The notes: generated by a model from the sequence alone, not told the origin. A stretch of 64,000 nt of DNA from Bacillus sp. (in: firmicutes) (GCA_031180805.1 JAPSLL010000011.1:39860-103859), one strand, 5' to 3'. Positions 36,296 through 45,966 are shown, numbered from the stretch's first letter. A program made the numbers and translations.

Positions 36296-38674
36296 ATGGA
36301 TGATATGAATCAGGAACTTATTGAAAATGCTGATAAAAGCTATAAGCATGCTGAGATGCGGGCAGCGGAATATTTTCAAACACTTTTTACTTATGTTGAA
36401 AAAAAAGCTTTTATCCCAATCTTAACAAAGGACATTCAATCATGGAGACAGAATCATATTCGCAGGTCTTCGTTGTTTTCCTTTTTATCAGGAGGAAAAA
36501 AGAAATCTGCTTCAGACGGTTATCATAGCTACATTCAGTGGTTAAATTACACTGGGAAGCTTGAGAATTATTTGGATCGTAGCTTTTCGTATATTTTTCT
36601 ACGGGATTTAGGAAAAACGTTGGATTCATCAGTGACGCAAAAGAAAATTCAGCAAGTAGTGAGCAGTGTCAAACAGCGGCTTTTATCCAACATGGATAAC
36701 GAAGCAGAACCGTTTAGTATTGTCGAATTATATAGATGGGCACAGAAGGAAAACGTTGAAGCTGCAATCATTTGGCTGATGGACAAATTAAAAAAGGTTT
36801 CTTCCATCCTTCCTCAAGGGATGGATGCTGATCAAGCACAACGTAAGCTAATTAAGCTTATTGCAGGTGTTATGATGCATGTGATAGAGGAGATGGATGA
36901 CAATATCACAGCAGAGGAGCGTGCCAGGCAACTTGATGCGGCAATTAGGTTAGGTTATTCCTATGGATTAACGTATCCATTTATAGATGATCTTTTAGAT
37001 GCGAATGTGTTATCAAAGCAGGAAAAGCAACGATATTCCAATTTGATACGCACAACTCTTATTACAGGAACAGTACCGAGTTTGGGGAAATGGACTGGGG
37101 AAAACGGTGATTTTATTCGAGCTGTTCACTCCGAGCTTCGTGAAGCCTTTCAATATATAAAGTCACAGCAGCATCCTAAGCAAAGGAAAGGCTTTTTTGA
37201 ACAAGCATTTGTCTTTTTCCAAGCGCAAGAGGTCGACCGGATGAAGGAGATTTCAGACGCAACCTATACGAATGAGGATTTGTTTATTCCGGTCATATTA
37301 AAATCATCCTTTTCACGATTAATAGCTCGCTCCGTTATTAATGCTCCAGAGGACGAGGGCTTTGATAACCGGACGTTTTTATACGGGATTTATAATCAGC
37401 TAGCAGATGATTTTGCCGATATGTTTCATGATATGGAGGCTGGTGCGGTTACGCCGTATACGTATTATTTAACATATCATCGAGAAAGGCCGGATTTAAT
37501 CAATCCCTTTGAATTGTACTGGACAGTTATCGCTAATTTAATTCACAATGTGTACGGATCTGATACGAAGACATGTGAAGTCATGCTGAACCGAGCTATA
37601 AATGGCTTAAAACGGTTTAAAGAACGAATTGGAGCAGAGAAATACAATGATGTGATGACGCTTTTCACGAAAGGAATGCCAGCCTTTAATCAGTTAATTC
37701 AAAAGATGGTTGAGAAGGCTGACGATGTTGATTTCTTTGATAAGCTTCTGCGTGACCAAATCTTATTAAATTTAAAAAAGGAACGAAAAGAGCGAGAAGA
37801 ATTTTTTAAGCAATTAAAAACAGTTCGTGAACAGATAAATCATACCCTCCCAATTCCTAATAGTGAAAATAACTCAATGGATGATCCGATTATTGAGGCA
37901 GCAAATTACAGCCTGGAAGGTTCTGGAAAGCGATTAAGGCCAATTATTACCTGGGTTATCGGTGTGAATGAATATGGGTTAAGTGGTGAGGCGATTATGC
38001 CACTTTTAAAATCATTGGAGTATATGCATACAGCATCACTTATTTTTGATGATTTGCCATCTCAGGATAACGCAAAAATAAGAAGGGGGCGCCCGACTCT
38101 TCACCAGATTTATAACAGTGCAGTAGCTGAATTAACCGGTCTTTTTCTTACTCAAAAGGCGATTGAAGAACAAGCATCACTAAATTCATTTGAATCAGAA
38201 GCTGTTCTTCGCTTAATCCAATACTCAGTCCAAGTTACAGCAGAAATGTGTAGAGGCCAGGCGATGGATTTAGATTCAAAGGGGAAGAAGTTGACTCTCG
38301 AACAATTAAATACGATGTGTTTTTATAAAACAGGGATAGCGTTTGAGGCTTCTCTCGTCATGCCTGCAATACTCGCAAAGGTGGATGAGGAGGAAATAGA
38401 GGCATTGAAAAACTATGCACGTCATTTAGGTATTGCATTTCAAATAAAGGATGACCTTTTAGATGTTGAGGGTAGTGTTAGTTTACTTGGAAAAACTCCT
38501 GGTAAAGACGAAGAAAATCATAATGCGACCTTTGTATCAATACTAGGTGTGGTTGGTGCAAAGAAAGCAATGTGGGATCATTATTGTTTGGCGATGGAGG
38601 CGGTACGTAACGTATCACACAATACGACCTTTCTAAAGCATTTAATGAATTACATTGTTAACCGAGACAATTAA
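36296..38674 (+). CDS. Two-module class I isoprenoid synthase: N-terminal terpene/prenyl synthase-like domain fused to a polyprenyl diphosphate synthase
   Basis: The 792-residue product has two helical modules. The N-terminal module (about 90-480) carries YPFIDDLLD (229-235) and QLADDFADMFHD (368-379), an Asp-rich pair as in class I isoprenoid enzymes. The C-terminal module (about 500-790) is a typical trans-isoprenyl diphosphate synthase: GSGKRLRPII, the first Asp-rich motif DDLPSQD (585-591) with RRGRPT, and the second IKDDLLD (719-723). The C-terminal half should make GPP/FPP/GGPP-type diphosphates; the N-terminal half may use them, which is inference. The ATG at 36305 fits the GAGG ribosome site better than 36296. 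No other terpenoid gene is nearby. Confidence 0.75.
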   Translation: MDDMNQELIENADKSYKHAEMRAAEYFQTLFTYVEKKAFIPILTKDIQSWRQNHIRRSSLFSFLSGGKKKSASDGYHSYIQWLNYTGKLENYLDRSFSYIFLRDLGKTLDSSVTQKKIQQVVSSVKQRLLSNMDNEAEPFSIVELYRWAQKENVEAAIIWLMDKLKKVSSILPQGMDADQAQRKLIKLIAGVMMHVIEEMDDNITAEERARQLDAAIRLGYSYGLTYPFIDDLLDANVLSKQEKQRYSNLIRTTLITGTVPSLGKWTGENGDFIRAVHSELREAFQYIKSQQHPKQRKGFFEQAFVFFQAQEVDRMKEISDATYTNEDLFIPVILKSSFSRLIARSVINAPEDEGFDNRTFLYGIYNQLADDFADMFHDMEAGAVTPYTYYLTYHRERPDLINPFELYWTVIANLIHNVYGSDTKTCEVMLNRAINGLKRFKERIGAEKYNDVMTLFTKGMPAFNQLIQKMVEKADDVDFFDKLLRDQILLNLKKERKEREEFFKQLKTVREQINHTLPIPNSENNSMDDPIIEAANYSLEGSGKRLRPIITWVIGVNEYGLSGEAIMPLLKSLEYMHTASLIFDDLPSQDNAKIRRGRPTLHQIYNSAVAELTGLFLTQKAIEEQASLNSFESEAVLRLIQYSVQVTAEMCRGQAMDLDSKGKKLTLEQLNTMCFYKTGIAFEASLVMPAILAKVDEEEIEALKNYARHLGIAFQIKDDLLDVEGSVSLLGKTPGKDEENHNATFVSILGVVGAKKAMWDHYCLAMEAVRNVSHNTTFLKHLMNYIVNRDN

Positions 38675-38709
38675 CAGTTAGCAAATCTAAATATGACATG
38701 ATAGCTAAG

Positions 38710-38750
38710 AAGCACTACATTCATTTAAATAACTGAATGTGGTGCTTTTT
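38710..38750 (+). terminator. Rho-independent terminator after the isoprenoid synthase gene
   Basis: A 14-bp stem (AAGCACTACATTCA with TGAATGTGGTGCTT, one wobble) and a 10-nt loop are followed by TTT. Confidence 0.85.
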
Positions 38751-38821
38751 GCTGTAGCTTTAGGATAAAGTTTGATTATTAAGGATGTCGTAAAGGTTGA
38801 TACCTTCTGTTATTACCGTAA

Positions 38822-39343
38822 TTATAAATCCGAGAGTAACATCCCATATACAATACTATCTGTCCATTCACCCTTATTCCAAAAATCCTGAATGAAATGA
38901 GCCTCTTTTCTCATACCTATACGCTCACACAACCTTTGGGATGCTTTATTTCTTGCATCAAGGTTGGCTTGTATACGATGCACATCAAATTCATCAAATA
39001 ACTTCTTGACTAAACTACTCACGGCTTCAGTTCCATAACCCTTTCCTGATGCTTCGTTAGAAAAGCTATAACCAATTTCAACAGTATCCATCATATCTGT
39101 ATACCATACAGATAAATCACCAATTACTTTAGTGTGGTTTACTACTGCCAAACTTAAATTTGTTTCTTTTGTGAGTACACGATTTTTTAGCTTTTTATTA
39201 AATCTTTCATGCATATTTTCATATGTCCACTTATCATGCAAGAGATATCTACACGTATCATCGTTATTGTATATGTTAAAAACATCATGTAAGTCATTAC
39301 TATTAAAAGGTCTAATTGTTAATCTTTCAGTGCTAAATTCCAA
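38822..39343 (-). CDS. GNAT N-acetyltransferase (RimJ/RimL type)
   Basis: This 173-residue acetyltransferase starts FSTERLTIRPFNSNDLHDVF, the RimL-type opening. It has the acetyl-CoA loop GKGYGTEA after VEIGYSFSNEAS, and the closing NKASQRLCERIGMRKEAHF motif. The substrate (protein N-terminus, antibiotic or metabolite) is not readable. GGAGGAG lies upstream of the ATG on the minus strand. It is a single gene. Confidence 0.87.
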   Translation of the reverse strand: MEFSTERLTIRPFNSNDLHDVFNIYNNDDTCRYLLHDKWTYENMHERFNKKLKNRVLTKETNLSLAVVNHTKVIGDLSVWYTDMMDTVEIGYSFSNEASGKGYGTEAVSSLVKKLFDEFDVHRIQANLDARNKASQRLCERIGMRKEAHFIQDFWNKGEWTDSIVYGMLLSDL

Positions 39344-39598
39344 AAAAACTCCTCCTTAGATTATCAAAATAATTGGTTACAAACCTATACACAAATTTTA
39401 TTCCATTTTAATTATAAAGGATTAAAAGGATCAATCTTTTTTATATATCTGGCTTTGTGTGTTTATTGGAGTGGGGAACTGCATTTATGAGTATTTGAAA
39501 ATATTACCTTATCAATAACAAAGGATAAGTTTATAATATTTGTATTCTATTTATTAAACGAATTTATTTTTGTTTTTCCATTCCATTGAGGTGATTTC

Positions 39599-40801
39599 TT
39601 GAATTTTACTCTATTGAAAAGTATTCGACTCGTTATGTTTATTTTAATCAGCTACATCTATTATTTTAACCTTGGAAGTCATACGACGATACAGTTCATA
39701 TTTGTTATGGTTGCGTCTATTGGATTTTGTATTAATCACATTATGTTAATGACCTCGTTTGGAGAAAAATATTTTCCTATTTTAATTGTATTGGATACAA
39801 TCTTAACTGTAGGCTTAGTCTTCTTTTTTCCGGGATCAACATTATATTTAATTTTATTTGGAGTAAACGCAGTAACTATTTTTTTATTTTCTGAAAGTCA
39901 GAAAGTAATTACTAGTTTTTCCGTTGGTTTCTTCCTCGTATGGGGGGGATGTATTTATTACACGTACTATGCAACAGGTGTAATTGATGTTATGAGTAAT
40001 ATTGTAAACTTTACATTTATTCTTTTTTCTGCGGTTGTCGGTCGGTTAATTCATAAGCTAGAGCTTGCACAAGTAGAAAATGAAAAGCAATATGAGGAGC
40101 TTCAAAAAACGCATGATGCCTTGAAGGACGCTCATCAACAGCTACATCTTTTTTCACAACAAGTAGAGGAATTGACACTTATTCGAGAACGGAATCGGAT
40201 ATCTGGAGAGATTCATGATACGGTCGGACATAAAATGACAGCACTACTTGTCCAACTACAGGTAGCAAAGGAGCTTCTTGATATACAGCCAGAAAAAAGT
40301 AAGCAGACGGTGCTGTTATGTGAAGAGCTTGCGAGAAATGCCCTTCAGGAAATTCGATTGTCTGTTCGTACGTTAAAAGACACGGACAAACCGCAATCCT
40401 TTATCACAGTAACGAGGAAAATCCTCGAAGACTATCAGAAGATGACAGGCTTGAAATCTAGCCTTCAATTACATGGCGATGCCGCGCGTATACCAATATC
40501 AATGCAGCTAGACATAACACGAGTAATCCAGGAATCGATTACAAATGCAGTTCGTCATGGGCAGGCTACAGAATGTCAAATCAAGATTGAAGTAACCGAT
40601 TTGGCGGTAGAGGTGATGATCAACGACAATGGGAAAGGTTCATCAGAGATTAGTCCAGGCTTTGGCTTGAAGCACATGAGAGAACGAGTCATTGAGCACG
40701 GCGGTAGAATTGTGTTTGAAGGCATGCCTGATACAGGTTTTATTGTGAAAGCAAGTTTTCCTTTAAAGGAAATTAGGTGGCAGATAGGTGGGGAACAATG
40801 A
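39599..40801 (+). CDS. lnrJ: NarL-type sensor histidine kinase (LnrJ/YfiJ-like)
   Basis: This 400-residue kinase has about six N-terminal membrane helices (10-150), a coiled coil (155-195), and a HisKA_3 dimerisation domain with H206 in ERNRISGEIHDTVGHKM. The ATPase domain has ITNAVRHGQA, DNGKGSSE and GFGLKHMRERV. The start is TTG with GAGGTGAT at 39588-39595. The stop overlaps the regulator start (ATGA). Kinase, regulator, ATPase and two permeases in this order, with matching sizes, correspond to B. subtilis yfiJKLMN (lnrJKLMN), where the kinase responds to linearmycin-type polyenes. Confidence 0.85.
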   Translation: MNFTLLKSIRLVMFILISYIYYFNLGSHTTIQFIFVMVASIGFCINHIMLMTSFGEKYFPILIVLDTILTVGLVFFFPGSTLYLILFGVNAVTIFLFSESQKVITSFSVGFFLVWGGCIYYTYYATGVIDVMSNIVNFTFILFSAVVGRLIHKLELAQVENEKQYEELQKTHDALKDAHQQLHLFSQQVEELTLIRERNRISGEIHDTVGHKMTALLVQLQVAKELLDIQPEKSKQTVLLCEELARNALQEIRLSVRTLKDTDKPQSFITVTRKILEDYQKMTGLKSSLQLHGDAARIPISMQLDITRVIQESITNAVRHGQATECQIKIEVTDLAVEVMINDNGKGSSEISPGFGLKHMRERVIEHGGRIVFEGMPDTGFIVKASFPLKEIRWQIGGEQ

Positions 40802-41469
40802 TTAAGATAATAATTGCAGATGATCAAGAACTAATGCGCGATGGGCTTGCGACAATTCTAAATCTTAAATCAGATCTAGATGTTGTCGATGTTGCAGCAA
40901 ATGGACGAGAGGCATTAGATAAAGCTATGCAGCATCGGCCGGATATCGTGTTAATGGATATTCGCATGCCTGTTGCAAATGGGGTTGAAGGGACAAAGCT
41001 GATTACATCCGCCTTACCAGAGACGAAGGTTTTGATGCTAACAACCTTTAATGATAGTGAGTTAATTTTTGAAGCGCTTGAAGAAGGAGCTAGTGGCTAC
41101 CTGTTAAAGGATATGCCTACTGACACGATTGTTCAAGCGATAAAAACTGTCCAATCAGGTGGAATGGTACTGCCAAAAGAATTAACTGCAGATATTGTTA
41201 GAGAAATGAGAAGAAATCAATCATTTGATGAGACTGTTAATGATGATGATGTACAAAAGCGAATAAATGAATTAACAGAGCGTGAACTAGAAGTGTTACA
41301 TAAGCTCGGTTTAGGCTTAAATAACAAGGAAATTGCAGCTGAGCTGTTTATTTCAGAGGGTACAGTTAAAAATCACGTATCAAACGTTATAAATAAACTT
41401 GAGCTAAGAGACCGTACACAAGCAGCTATTTTCGCTGTTAGATATAACATTACAACATTTTCATCATGA
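40798..41469 (+). CDS. lnrK: NarL/FixJ-family response regulator (LnrK/YfiK-like)
   Basis: This 223-residue regulator has a receiver domain with D8, D9 and phospho-acceptor D54 in IVLMDIRMP, and K104 in LLKDMP. The LuxR-type helix-turn-helix spans residues 155-215 (LTERELEVLHKLGLGLNNKEIA...SEGTVKNHVSNVINKL). The ATG overlaps the kinase stop; an in-frame GTG at 40777 lies inside the kinase gene and is unlikely to be used. It probably activates the ABC operon that begins 170 bp downstream behind a terminator. Confidence 0.88.
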   Translation: MIKIIIADDQELMRDGLATILNLKSDLDVVDVAANGREALDKAMQHRPDIVLMDIRMPVANGVEGTKLITSALPETKVLMLTTFNDSELIFEALEEGASGYLLKDMPTDTIVQAIKTVQSGGMVLPKELTADIVREMRRNQSFDETVNDDDVQKRINELTERELEVLHKLGLGLNNKEIAAELFISEGTVKNHVSNVINKLELRDRTQAAIFAVRYNITTFSS

Positions 41470-41492
41470 CTTTCGGCATAGTCGACTATGAC

Positions 41493-41520
41493 ATACAGCT
41501 AACATAGCTGTATTTTTTTT
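41493..41520 (+). terminator. Terminator between the two-component and ABC operons
   Basis: ATACAGCT pairs with AGCTGTAT around a 5-nt loop, followed by eight T. The ABC genes therefore need their own promoter in 41521-41635. Confidence 0.85.
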
Positions 41521-41635
41521 ATGGAAAAATCTATCTGGAGAGAGATTTGTAAAGAGAAGTTAAAAGTTAAAATTTAAACATCATGTTATAAGTCAATGAC
41601 TGAAATCAACAGAATCGTCCAAAAGGAGTGGAAAT

Positions 41636-42571
41636 ATGTTAGAGGTTAAAGAGCTTAAGAAAAGCTACGGAAATAAAGAGGTAGTAAAAAATGTTTCTTT
41701 TTCAATTGATAAAGGGGAATCATTCGGTTTGCTTGGACCAAATGGAGCTGGTAAATCAACAACGATCTCAATGATATGTGGTCTTCTCCCATATGACCAA
41801 GGAGAAGTGCTTGTTAGTGATCGACCTGTTAAAAAATTCCCAATGCAAATTAAGAAAAAAATTGGGGTTGTCCCACAGGAAATTGCGCTCTATCCAACAA
41901 TGTCTGCTAGAGATAACCTGCTATTCTGGGGAAAGATGTACGGGTTAACAGGGGCGAAGGCAAGGATTCGGATGGAAGAAGTGCTGGATTTTGTTGGACT
42001 TACTGACCGAGCGAAGGAGAGAATCGAAACATTTTCAGGTGGGATGAAACGGCGGATTAATATTGGTGCAGCCTTAATGCATGAGCCTGAGCTGCTGATT
42101 ATGGATGAACCAACGGTAGGGATAGATCCACAATCACGAAATCATATTTTAGATACAGTCAAAAAGCTTAATGAACAAGGAATGACGATTATTTACACAA
42201 GTCATTATATGGAGGAAGTGGAGTATCTTTGTAATCGTGTTGGCATCATTGACCATGGTGAGGTTATTGCCATTGGAACGAAAACGGAGCTATGTAGCCG
42301 TTTAGTTGGTGGCTCTATTGTTCAGCTAACAATTGAACAAGATTCAATTGAAGCGGTAGAAGCGTTAAGGAGCTTAGATAATGTTAATCAAGTTGTGATG
42401 AAAGAGGACAGCGATGTCGTTGAGGTTTTTGCACAATATCCTCATGAGATATTAGGGAATATTATGACCACTGCTATTAATCATGGTATGAAAATTGGTG
42501 CCGTTGAAATAAAAGAGCCTAATCTAGAGACGCTCTTCTTACAATTAACAGGGCGTTCATTACGAGATTAG
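41636..42571 (+). CDS. lnrL: ABC transporter ATP-binding protein (LnrL/YfiL-like)
   Basis: The protein is 311 residues, with Walker A GPNGAGKST (37-45), the Q-loop in GVVPQEIALYPTMS, the signature FSGGMKRRINI, Walker B LLIMDEPTVGID and the switch YTSHYMEE. A C-terminal extension of about 90 residues is typical of drug-export ATPases. AAAAGGAGTGG precedes the ATG. Two permease genes follow closely, as in the linearmycin-resistance operon of B. subtilis. Confidence 0.88.
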   Translation: MLEVKELKKSYGNKEVVKNVSFSIDKGESFGLLGPNGAGKSTTISMICGLLPYDQGEVLVSDRPVKKFPMQIKKKIGVVPQEIALYPTMSARDNLLFWGKMYGLTGAKARIRMEEVLDFVGLTDRAKERIETFSGGMKRRINIGAALMHEPELLIMDEPTVGIDPQSRNHILDTVKKLNEQGMTIIYTSHYMEEVEYLCNRVGIIDHGEVIAIGTKTELCSRLVGGSIVQLTIEQDSIEAVEALRSLDNVNQVVMKEDSDVVEVFAQYPHEILGNIMTTAINHGMKIGAVEIKEPNLETLFLQLTGRSLRD

Positions 42572-42582
42572 GAGGATAAGAG

Positions 42583-43800
42583 ATGAGTTTTTTCACAATT
42601 GCGCTGAAGGATATAAAAATTCGCTTATTTGATCGAAAAGGATTTGTGATGATGCTACTGATGCCGATTATTTTAACAGCTATTCTTGGTTCGGCTCTTA
42701 GCGGTGTATTTGGAGAGAATGGATCAATTCCAAAAACAAAGGTCGGTATCGTCGTATCGTCACCAGATGATGTGTTAACGGATCAATTCATACATGACGT
42801 ATTGCAAGGTGAAGAATTAAAAGAAAGCTTAACTGTTAAGCAAATTGATTCAAAGGAACATTTACAAGCAGAGGTGGAGCAGCAGAAAGTTGATGTCGGA
42901 TTATTCCTTCCTTCTGGCTGGGGAGAAGGCCTATCAAATGGTGATGTACACGATATAACGATTTATCATGATCCTGAGAAGGAAATTCAATCGAAGGTTA
43001 TTCAGACGATCACGACATCCTTTGTAGAAAAAGCGACCTCTGTCACGATTGCAACAGGAGTAATAACAGAGGAACTAGCAACAGCAGTTCCAGCTTCTAA
43101 TCAGAAAATAAATATTGCCGACATATCGAAGGGAATTGTCGATGAGCTTACTGAAATAGCGTCTTCAAGAGTTGATGCTGTAACAGCTGAGAAGGATGGA
43201 AAGGAGCCAATTACAGGCATGCAGTACTATGCAGCTGCTATGGCGGCAATGTTTCTATTGTTCAATATAACAGTTGGTGCAAAATCGATTATTCAAGAAC
43301 GTAAAACTGAAACATTAGCTAGATTAATGAGTAGCCCGATAAGATATTCCTCTATTATATTTGGGAAGTTTTTAGGAACCCTCTATTATTCGATCATCCA
43401 GTTTTTCGTATTTGTTCTGACTACCCATTTTTTATTTGGTGTTAATTGGGGGAATGACCTATTGCAAATTATCGTCATAGGTTTAGCTTATTCCATTTCT
43501 GTTGCAGGATTTTCAATGGTCATTGCAGGGCTGTTGACAGAAGAGAAAACCGCTGATTCAGTTGGAGGACTTGGTATTCAAATTTTGGCACTTTTAGGTG
43601 GGTCAATGGTTCCACTTGCCGCATTTCCTGAAGGCCTTCAAGGACTTTCGAATTTTGCCCCTAATAAATGGGCTCTTAATAGCCTTTTAGAAGTGATGAA
43701 CGGAACAACCTGGATTACACTTGCTTTACCTATTGCAATACTTATTTTAAGTGGATTAATCGCCTTGATTTTTGGATCGTTTAAATTAAAGGTGAGCTAA
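42583..43800 (+). CDS. lnrM: ABC-2 type drug export permease (LnrM/YfiM-like)
   Basis: This 405-residue permease has one N-terminal helix (21-42), a large external domain (about 45-215), then five to six helices. KSIIQERKTETLARLMSSPIRYSSIIFGKFLGTL is the cytosolic coupling segment of the ABC-2 class. It starts 11 bp after the ATPase gene with AGGAGG. The external domain is where lipophilic antimicrobials could be sensed or bound. Confidence 0.87.
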   Translation: MSFFTIALKDIKIRLFDRKGFVMMLLMPIILTAILGSALSGVFGENGSIPKTKVGIVVSSPDDVLTDQFIHDVLQGEELKESLTVKQIDSKEHLQAEVEQQKVDVGLFLPSGWGEGLSNGDVHDITIYHDPEKEIQSKVIQTITTSFVEKATSVTIATGVITEELATAVPASNQKINIADISKGIVDELTEIASSRVDAVTAEKDGKEPITGMQYYAAAMAAMFLLFNITVGAKSIIQERKTETLARLMSSPIRYSSIIFGKFLGTLYYSIIQFFVFVLTTHFLFGVNWGNDLLQIIVIGLAYSISVAGFSMVIAGLLTEEKTADSVGGLGIQILALLGGSMVPLAAFPEGLQGLSNFAPNKWALNSLLEVMNGTTWITLALPIAILILSGLIALIFGSFKLKVS

Positions 43801-43812
43801 GGAGGAGAAACG

Positions 43813-44973
43813 ATGAGAAAGATTGGTGCTATTACATTATTTGAACTAAAGAGGATATTTCAGAAGCCTCAATCATTCCTCCTTATGTTTGGCATGCCTT
43901 TGTTATTTACGTTTATTTTTGGGGGACTCTTTTCTAATGAGGGAGAGGAGGAAAAGCCAACCATTGCAGTCGTTGATCTTGATCAGTCTTCTGTTTCGGA
44001 GGCATTCATTCAAGAGATAAAGAGTAAAGAGATCATGGCGATAAGCCTTGAAAATCATAAGGAAGCAAGTGACAATTTCTCTGAACAAAAAATAACAGGG
44101 TATATTCAGATCAATGAAGGCTTTGAGGATGAAGTTTTGCAGATGAAGGCTCCGGAAATTATGTTTATCACATCACCTTCATTTGAGGGCGCGGCGATAA
44201 TTGAGCAAGTTATCAATGATAGTATAGTTAACCTACTGATAACGGCAAAAGCTTCAAATACGTATCATAACGTGACAGGGGATGATTTGAAGGGAGTTCA
44301 AGAGAAAGTTTCCAATGAACTGGCTAAAACCCCTGCTGGAATTGAAATGGTGTCAATAGCGAAAGGCAAAGAGCTTGAAATGATGAATGATATGACTGCT
44401 CGTTCCGCTGGCTTTACAATTATGTTCGTCATGATGACAATGCTTGTTAGTACAGGGGTAATATTAGAGGCTAGACAAACAGGTGTCTGGTATCGAATGA
44501 TGTCCACTCCTACGGCGAAAAGTGAGCTGTTAATTGGGTATTTGTTTGCCTTTTTCGTAATTGGCTGGATTCAATTTGGAATTCTTATGCTTGTCTCGAA
44601 ATATGTATTTCAAGTCGAGTGGGGAAATATAGCAGGCATCATTGTCCTTGTTTCAAGCCTATTACTTTGTACGATTGGATTAGGCTTATTCATCGCAGGC
44701 CTTGTCAAAACATCAGAGCAACAATCAGTGTTTGGGAATCTTATTATTGTTTCGACATGTATGCTTGGAGGTGTTTATTGGCCCCTTGAGATTATGCCAG
44801 ACTTCATGCAGCAGCTAGCTAAGTTTGTTCCGCAATATTGGGGACTTGAAGGCTTTGCAGAGCTTTCGGTAAGGGGAGGTACAGCTTTGGACATCTTAGT
44901 GCCAGTTGGAATTCTCCTCGGATTCACTGCTGTGTTTTTAGTGATAGGAATGACAAGAATACGTTTTGAATAA
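43813..44973 (+). CDS. lnrN: ABC-2 type drug export permease (LnrN/YfiN-like)
   Basis: This 386-residue second permease has the same layout: helix 22-40, external domain 45-190, then a helical bundle with ILEARQTGVWYRMMSTPTAKSELLIG as coupling loop and LGGVYWPLEIMPDFMQQLAKF near the end. GGAGGAG precedes the ATG. It completes the five-gene locus. Confidence 0.87.
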   Translation: MRKIGAITLFELKRIFQKPQSFLLMFGMPLLFTFIFGGLFSNEGEEEKPTIAVVDLDQSSVSEAFIQEIKSKEIMAISLENHKEASDNFSEQKITGYIQINEGFEDEVLQMKAPEIMFITSPSFEGAAIIEQVINDSIVNLLITAKASNTYHNVTGDDLKGVQEKVSNELAKTPAGIEMVSIAKGKELEMMNDMTARSAGFTIMFVMMTMLVSTGVILEARQTGVWYRMMSTPTAKSELLIGYLFAFFVIGWIQFGILMLVSKYVFQVEWGNIAGIIVLVSSLLLCTIGLGLFIAGLVKTSEQQSVFGNLIIVSTCMLGGVYWPLEIMPDFMQQLAKFVPQYWGLEGFAELSVRGGTALDILVPVGILLGFTAVFLVIGMTRIRFE

Positions 44974-45002
44974 TCGTAGCGATGAAAAGAGAAAGCATAG
45001 TA

Positions 45003-45033
45003 AAAGGCAACCACTTTAAGTAGTTGCCTTTTT
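45003..45033. terminator. Bidirectional terminator between lnrN and the TetR gene
   Basis: AAAGGCAAC pairs with GTTGCCTTT, with an inner ACT/AGT, and is followed by TTT on the plus side and an A-run on the other. Confidence 0.85.
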
Positions 45034-45040
45034 AAGCGAA

Positions 45041-45871
45041 TCAAATATTAAAGTAATTTCTAAGTATAAAAGAAGTCCAATTACAGTGTGGATGGTTTCT
45101 TATGTTTTCTAATAATCCCTTTGTTAGGGCTCGACCTAATCTAGGTTCTACTAATTCTTCCTTTAATAAAAGGAGAGATTCTTTTTCGATTGATTCTTCC
45201 ATTACTTCTAGGTTTCGATCAATCATTTGAATGATTTGTTCTTTTGAGAAGTGTTCGTCCAAAGGTTTGCTTATGATCTGTACTAACTCATTTGTAATAA
45301 ATGGAATGGTTATATGTTTAGCTAAAATTTCTGTTTTTTCGGTAAGAGATTTAGCTAACGTTGCTAAATCAAGAGTTGTATTTGTAAACAATAGTAATGC
45401 TGAATAAGTTTGAATAAATCCTTTTATGCAATATACTAAATCATATTTTGAATGCTCGACATTTTTTCCATATAATCTTTCGACCATGGATAGAATTGTT
45501 TTGTCTTGCAACTGGTTGTAATGGTGCATTTTCGAAAGCAAATCCTTATTTAGCGTATGAGTTTGTTCTTTAATGAATAATTTGGCGAAATTTGAATATT
45601 TACTAAGTGCTTGAAAGCTTGAATAGTAGAAATCATATAAAAGGTTTTCATCTTTAAATATCCTGACCTTGTAGTCAATTTCGGTGACGATTTGCGTCAT
45701 GAAATGGTCTATTAATGAGATGATTAGCTCATCCTTAGATTTAAAGGACAAGTAAAATGCACCTTTTGAAATGCCGCAACGCTCGGTGATTTGTTGTACT
45801 GATGTTGCTTCAAACCCTTGCTCTGCAAATAGTTCCAAGGCCTTCTCCATAATTAATTGTTTTTTCAACAT
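45041..45871 (-). CDS. yerO: TetR-family repressor (YerO-like) of the RND pump
   Basis: The N-terminus (1-55) holds the TetR helix-turn-helix (ATSVQQITERCGISKGAFYLSFKSKDELI), followed by a helical ligand domain of about 220 residues. It is transcribed away from the RND gene, with a shared 95-bp control region containing a palindrome. The B. subtilis pair yerO/yerP(swrC) has the same layout, and YerO represses the pump there. AGGAGAGAGA precedes the ATG. Confidence 0.85.
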   Translation of the reverse strand: MLKKQLIMEKALELFAEQGFEATSVQQITERCGISKGAFYLSFKSKDELIISLIDHFMTQIVTEIDYKVRIFKDENLLYDFYYSSFQALSKYSNFAKLFIKEQTHTLNKDLLSKMHHYNQLQDKTILSMVERLYGKNVEHSKYDLVYCIKGFIQTYSALLLFTNTTLDLATLAKSLTEKTEILAKHITIPFITNELVQIISKPLDEHFSKEQIIQMIDRNLEVMEESIEKESLLLLKEELVEPRLGRALTKGLLENIRNHPHCNWTSFILRNYFNI

Positions 45872-45896
45872 TCTATCTCTCTCCTAAGTAATGTTG

Positions 45897-45925
45897 TTGA
45901 CAAATGACCGATTAGTCATTAGTAT
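45897..45925 (+). promoter_or_regulatory. Promoter of the RND pump gene with a palindromic operator in its spacer
   Basis: TTGACA (45897-45902) is a perfect -35, and TAGTAT (45920-45925) a fair -10 with 17-bp spacing. AATGAC-N6-GTCATT (45903-45920) is a perfect inverted repeat filling the spacer, the typical site for TetR-type repression. The minus-strand TetR gene starts 26 bp away, so autoregulation is also likely. Confidence 0.7.
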
Positions 45926-45966
45926 AAATAAATAGATTGATTAAGTCAAATAGGGTAGGTGTAAAG

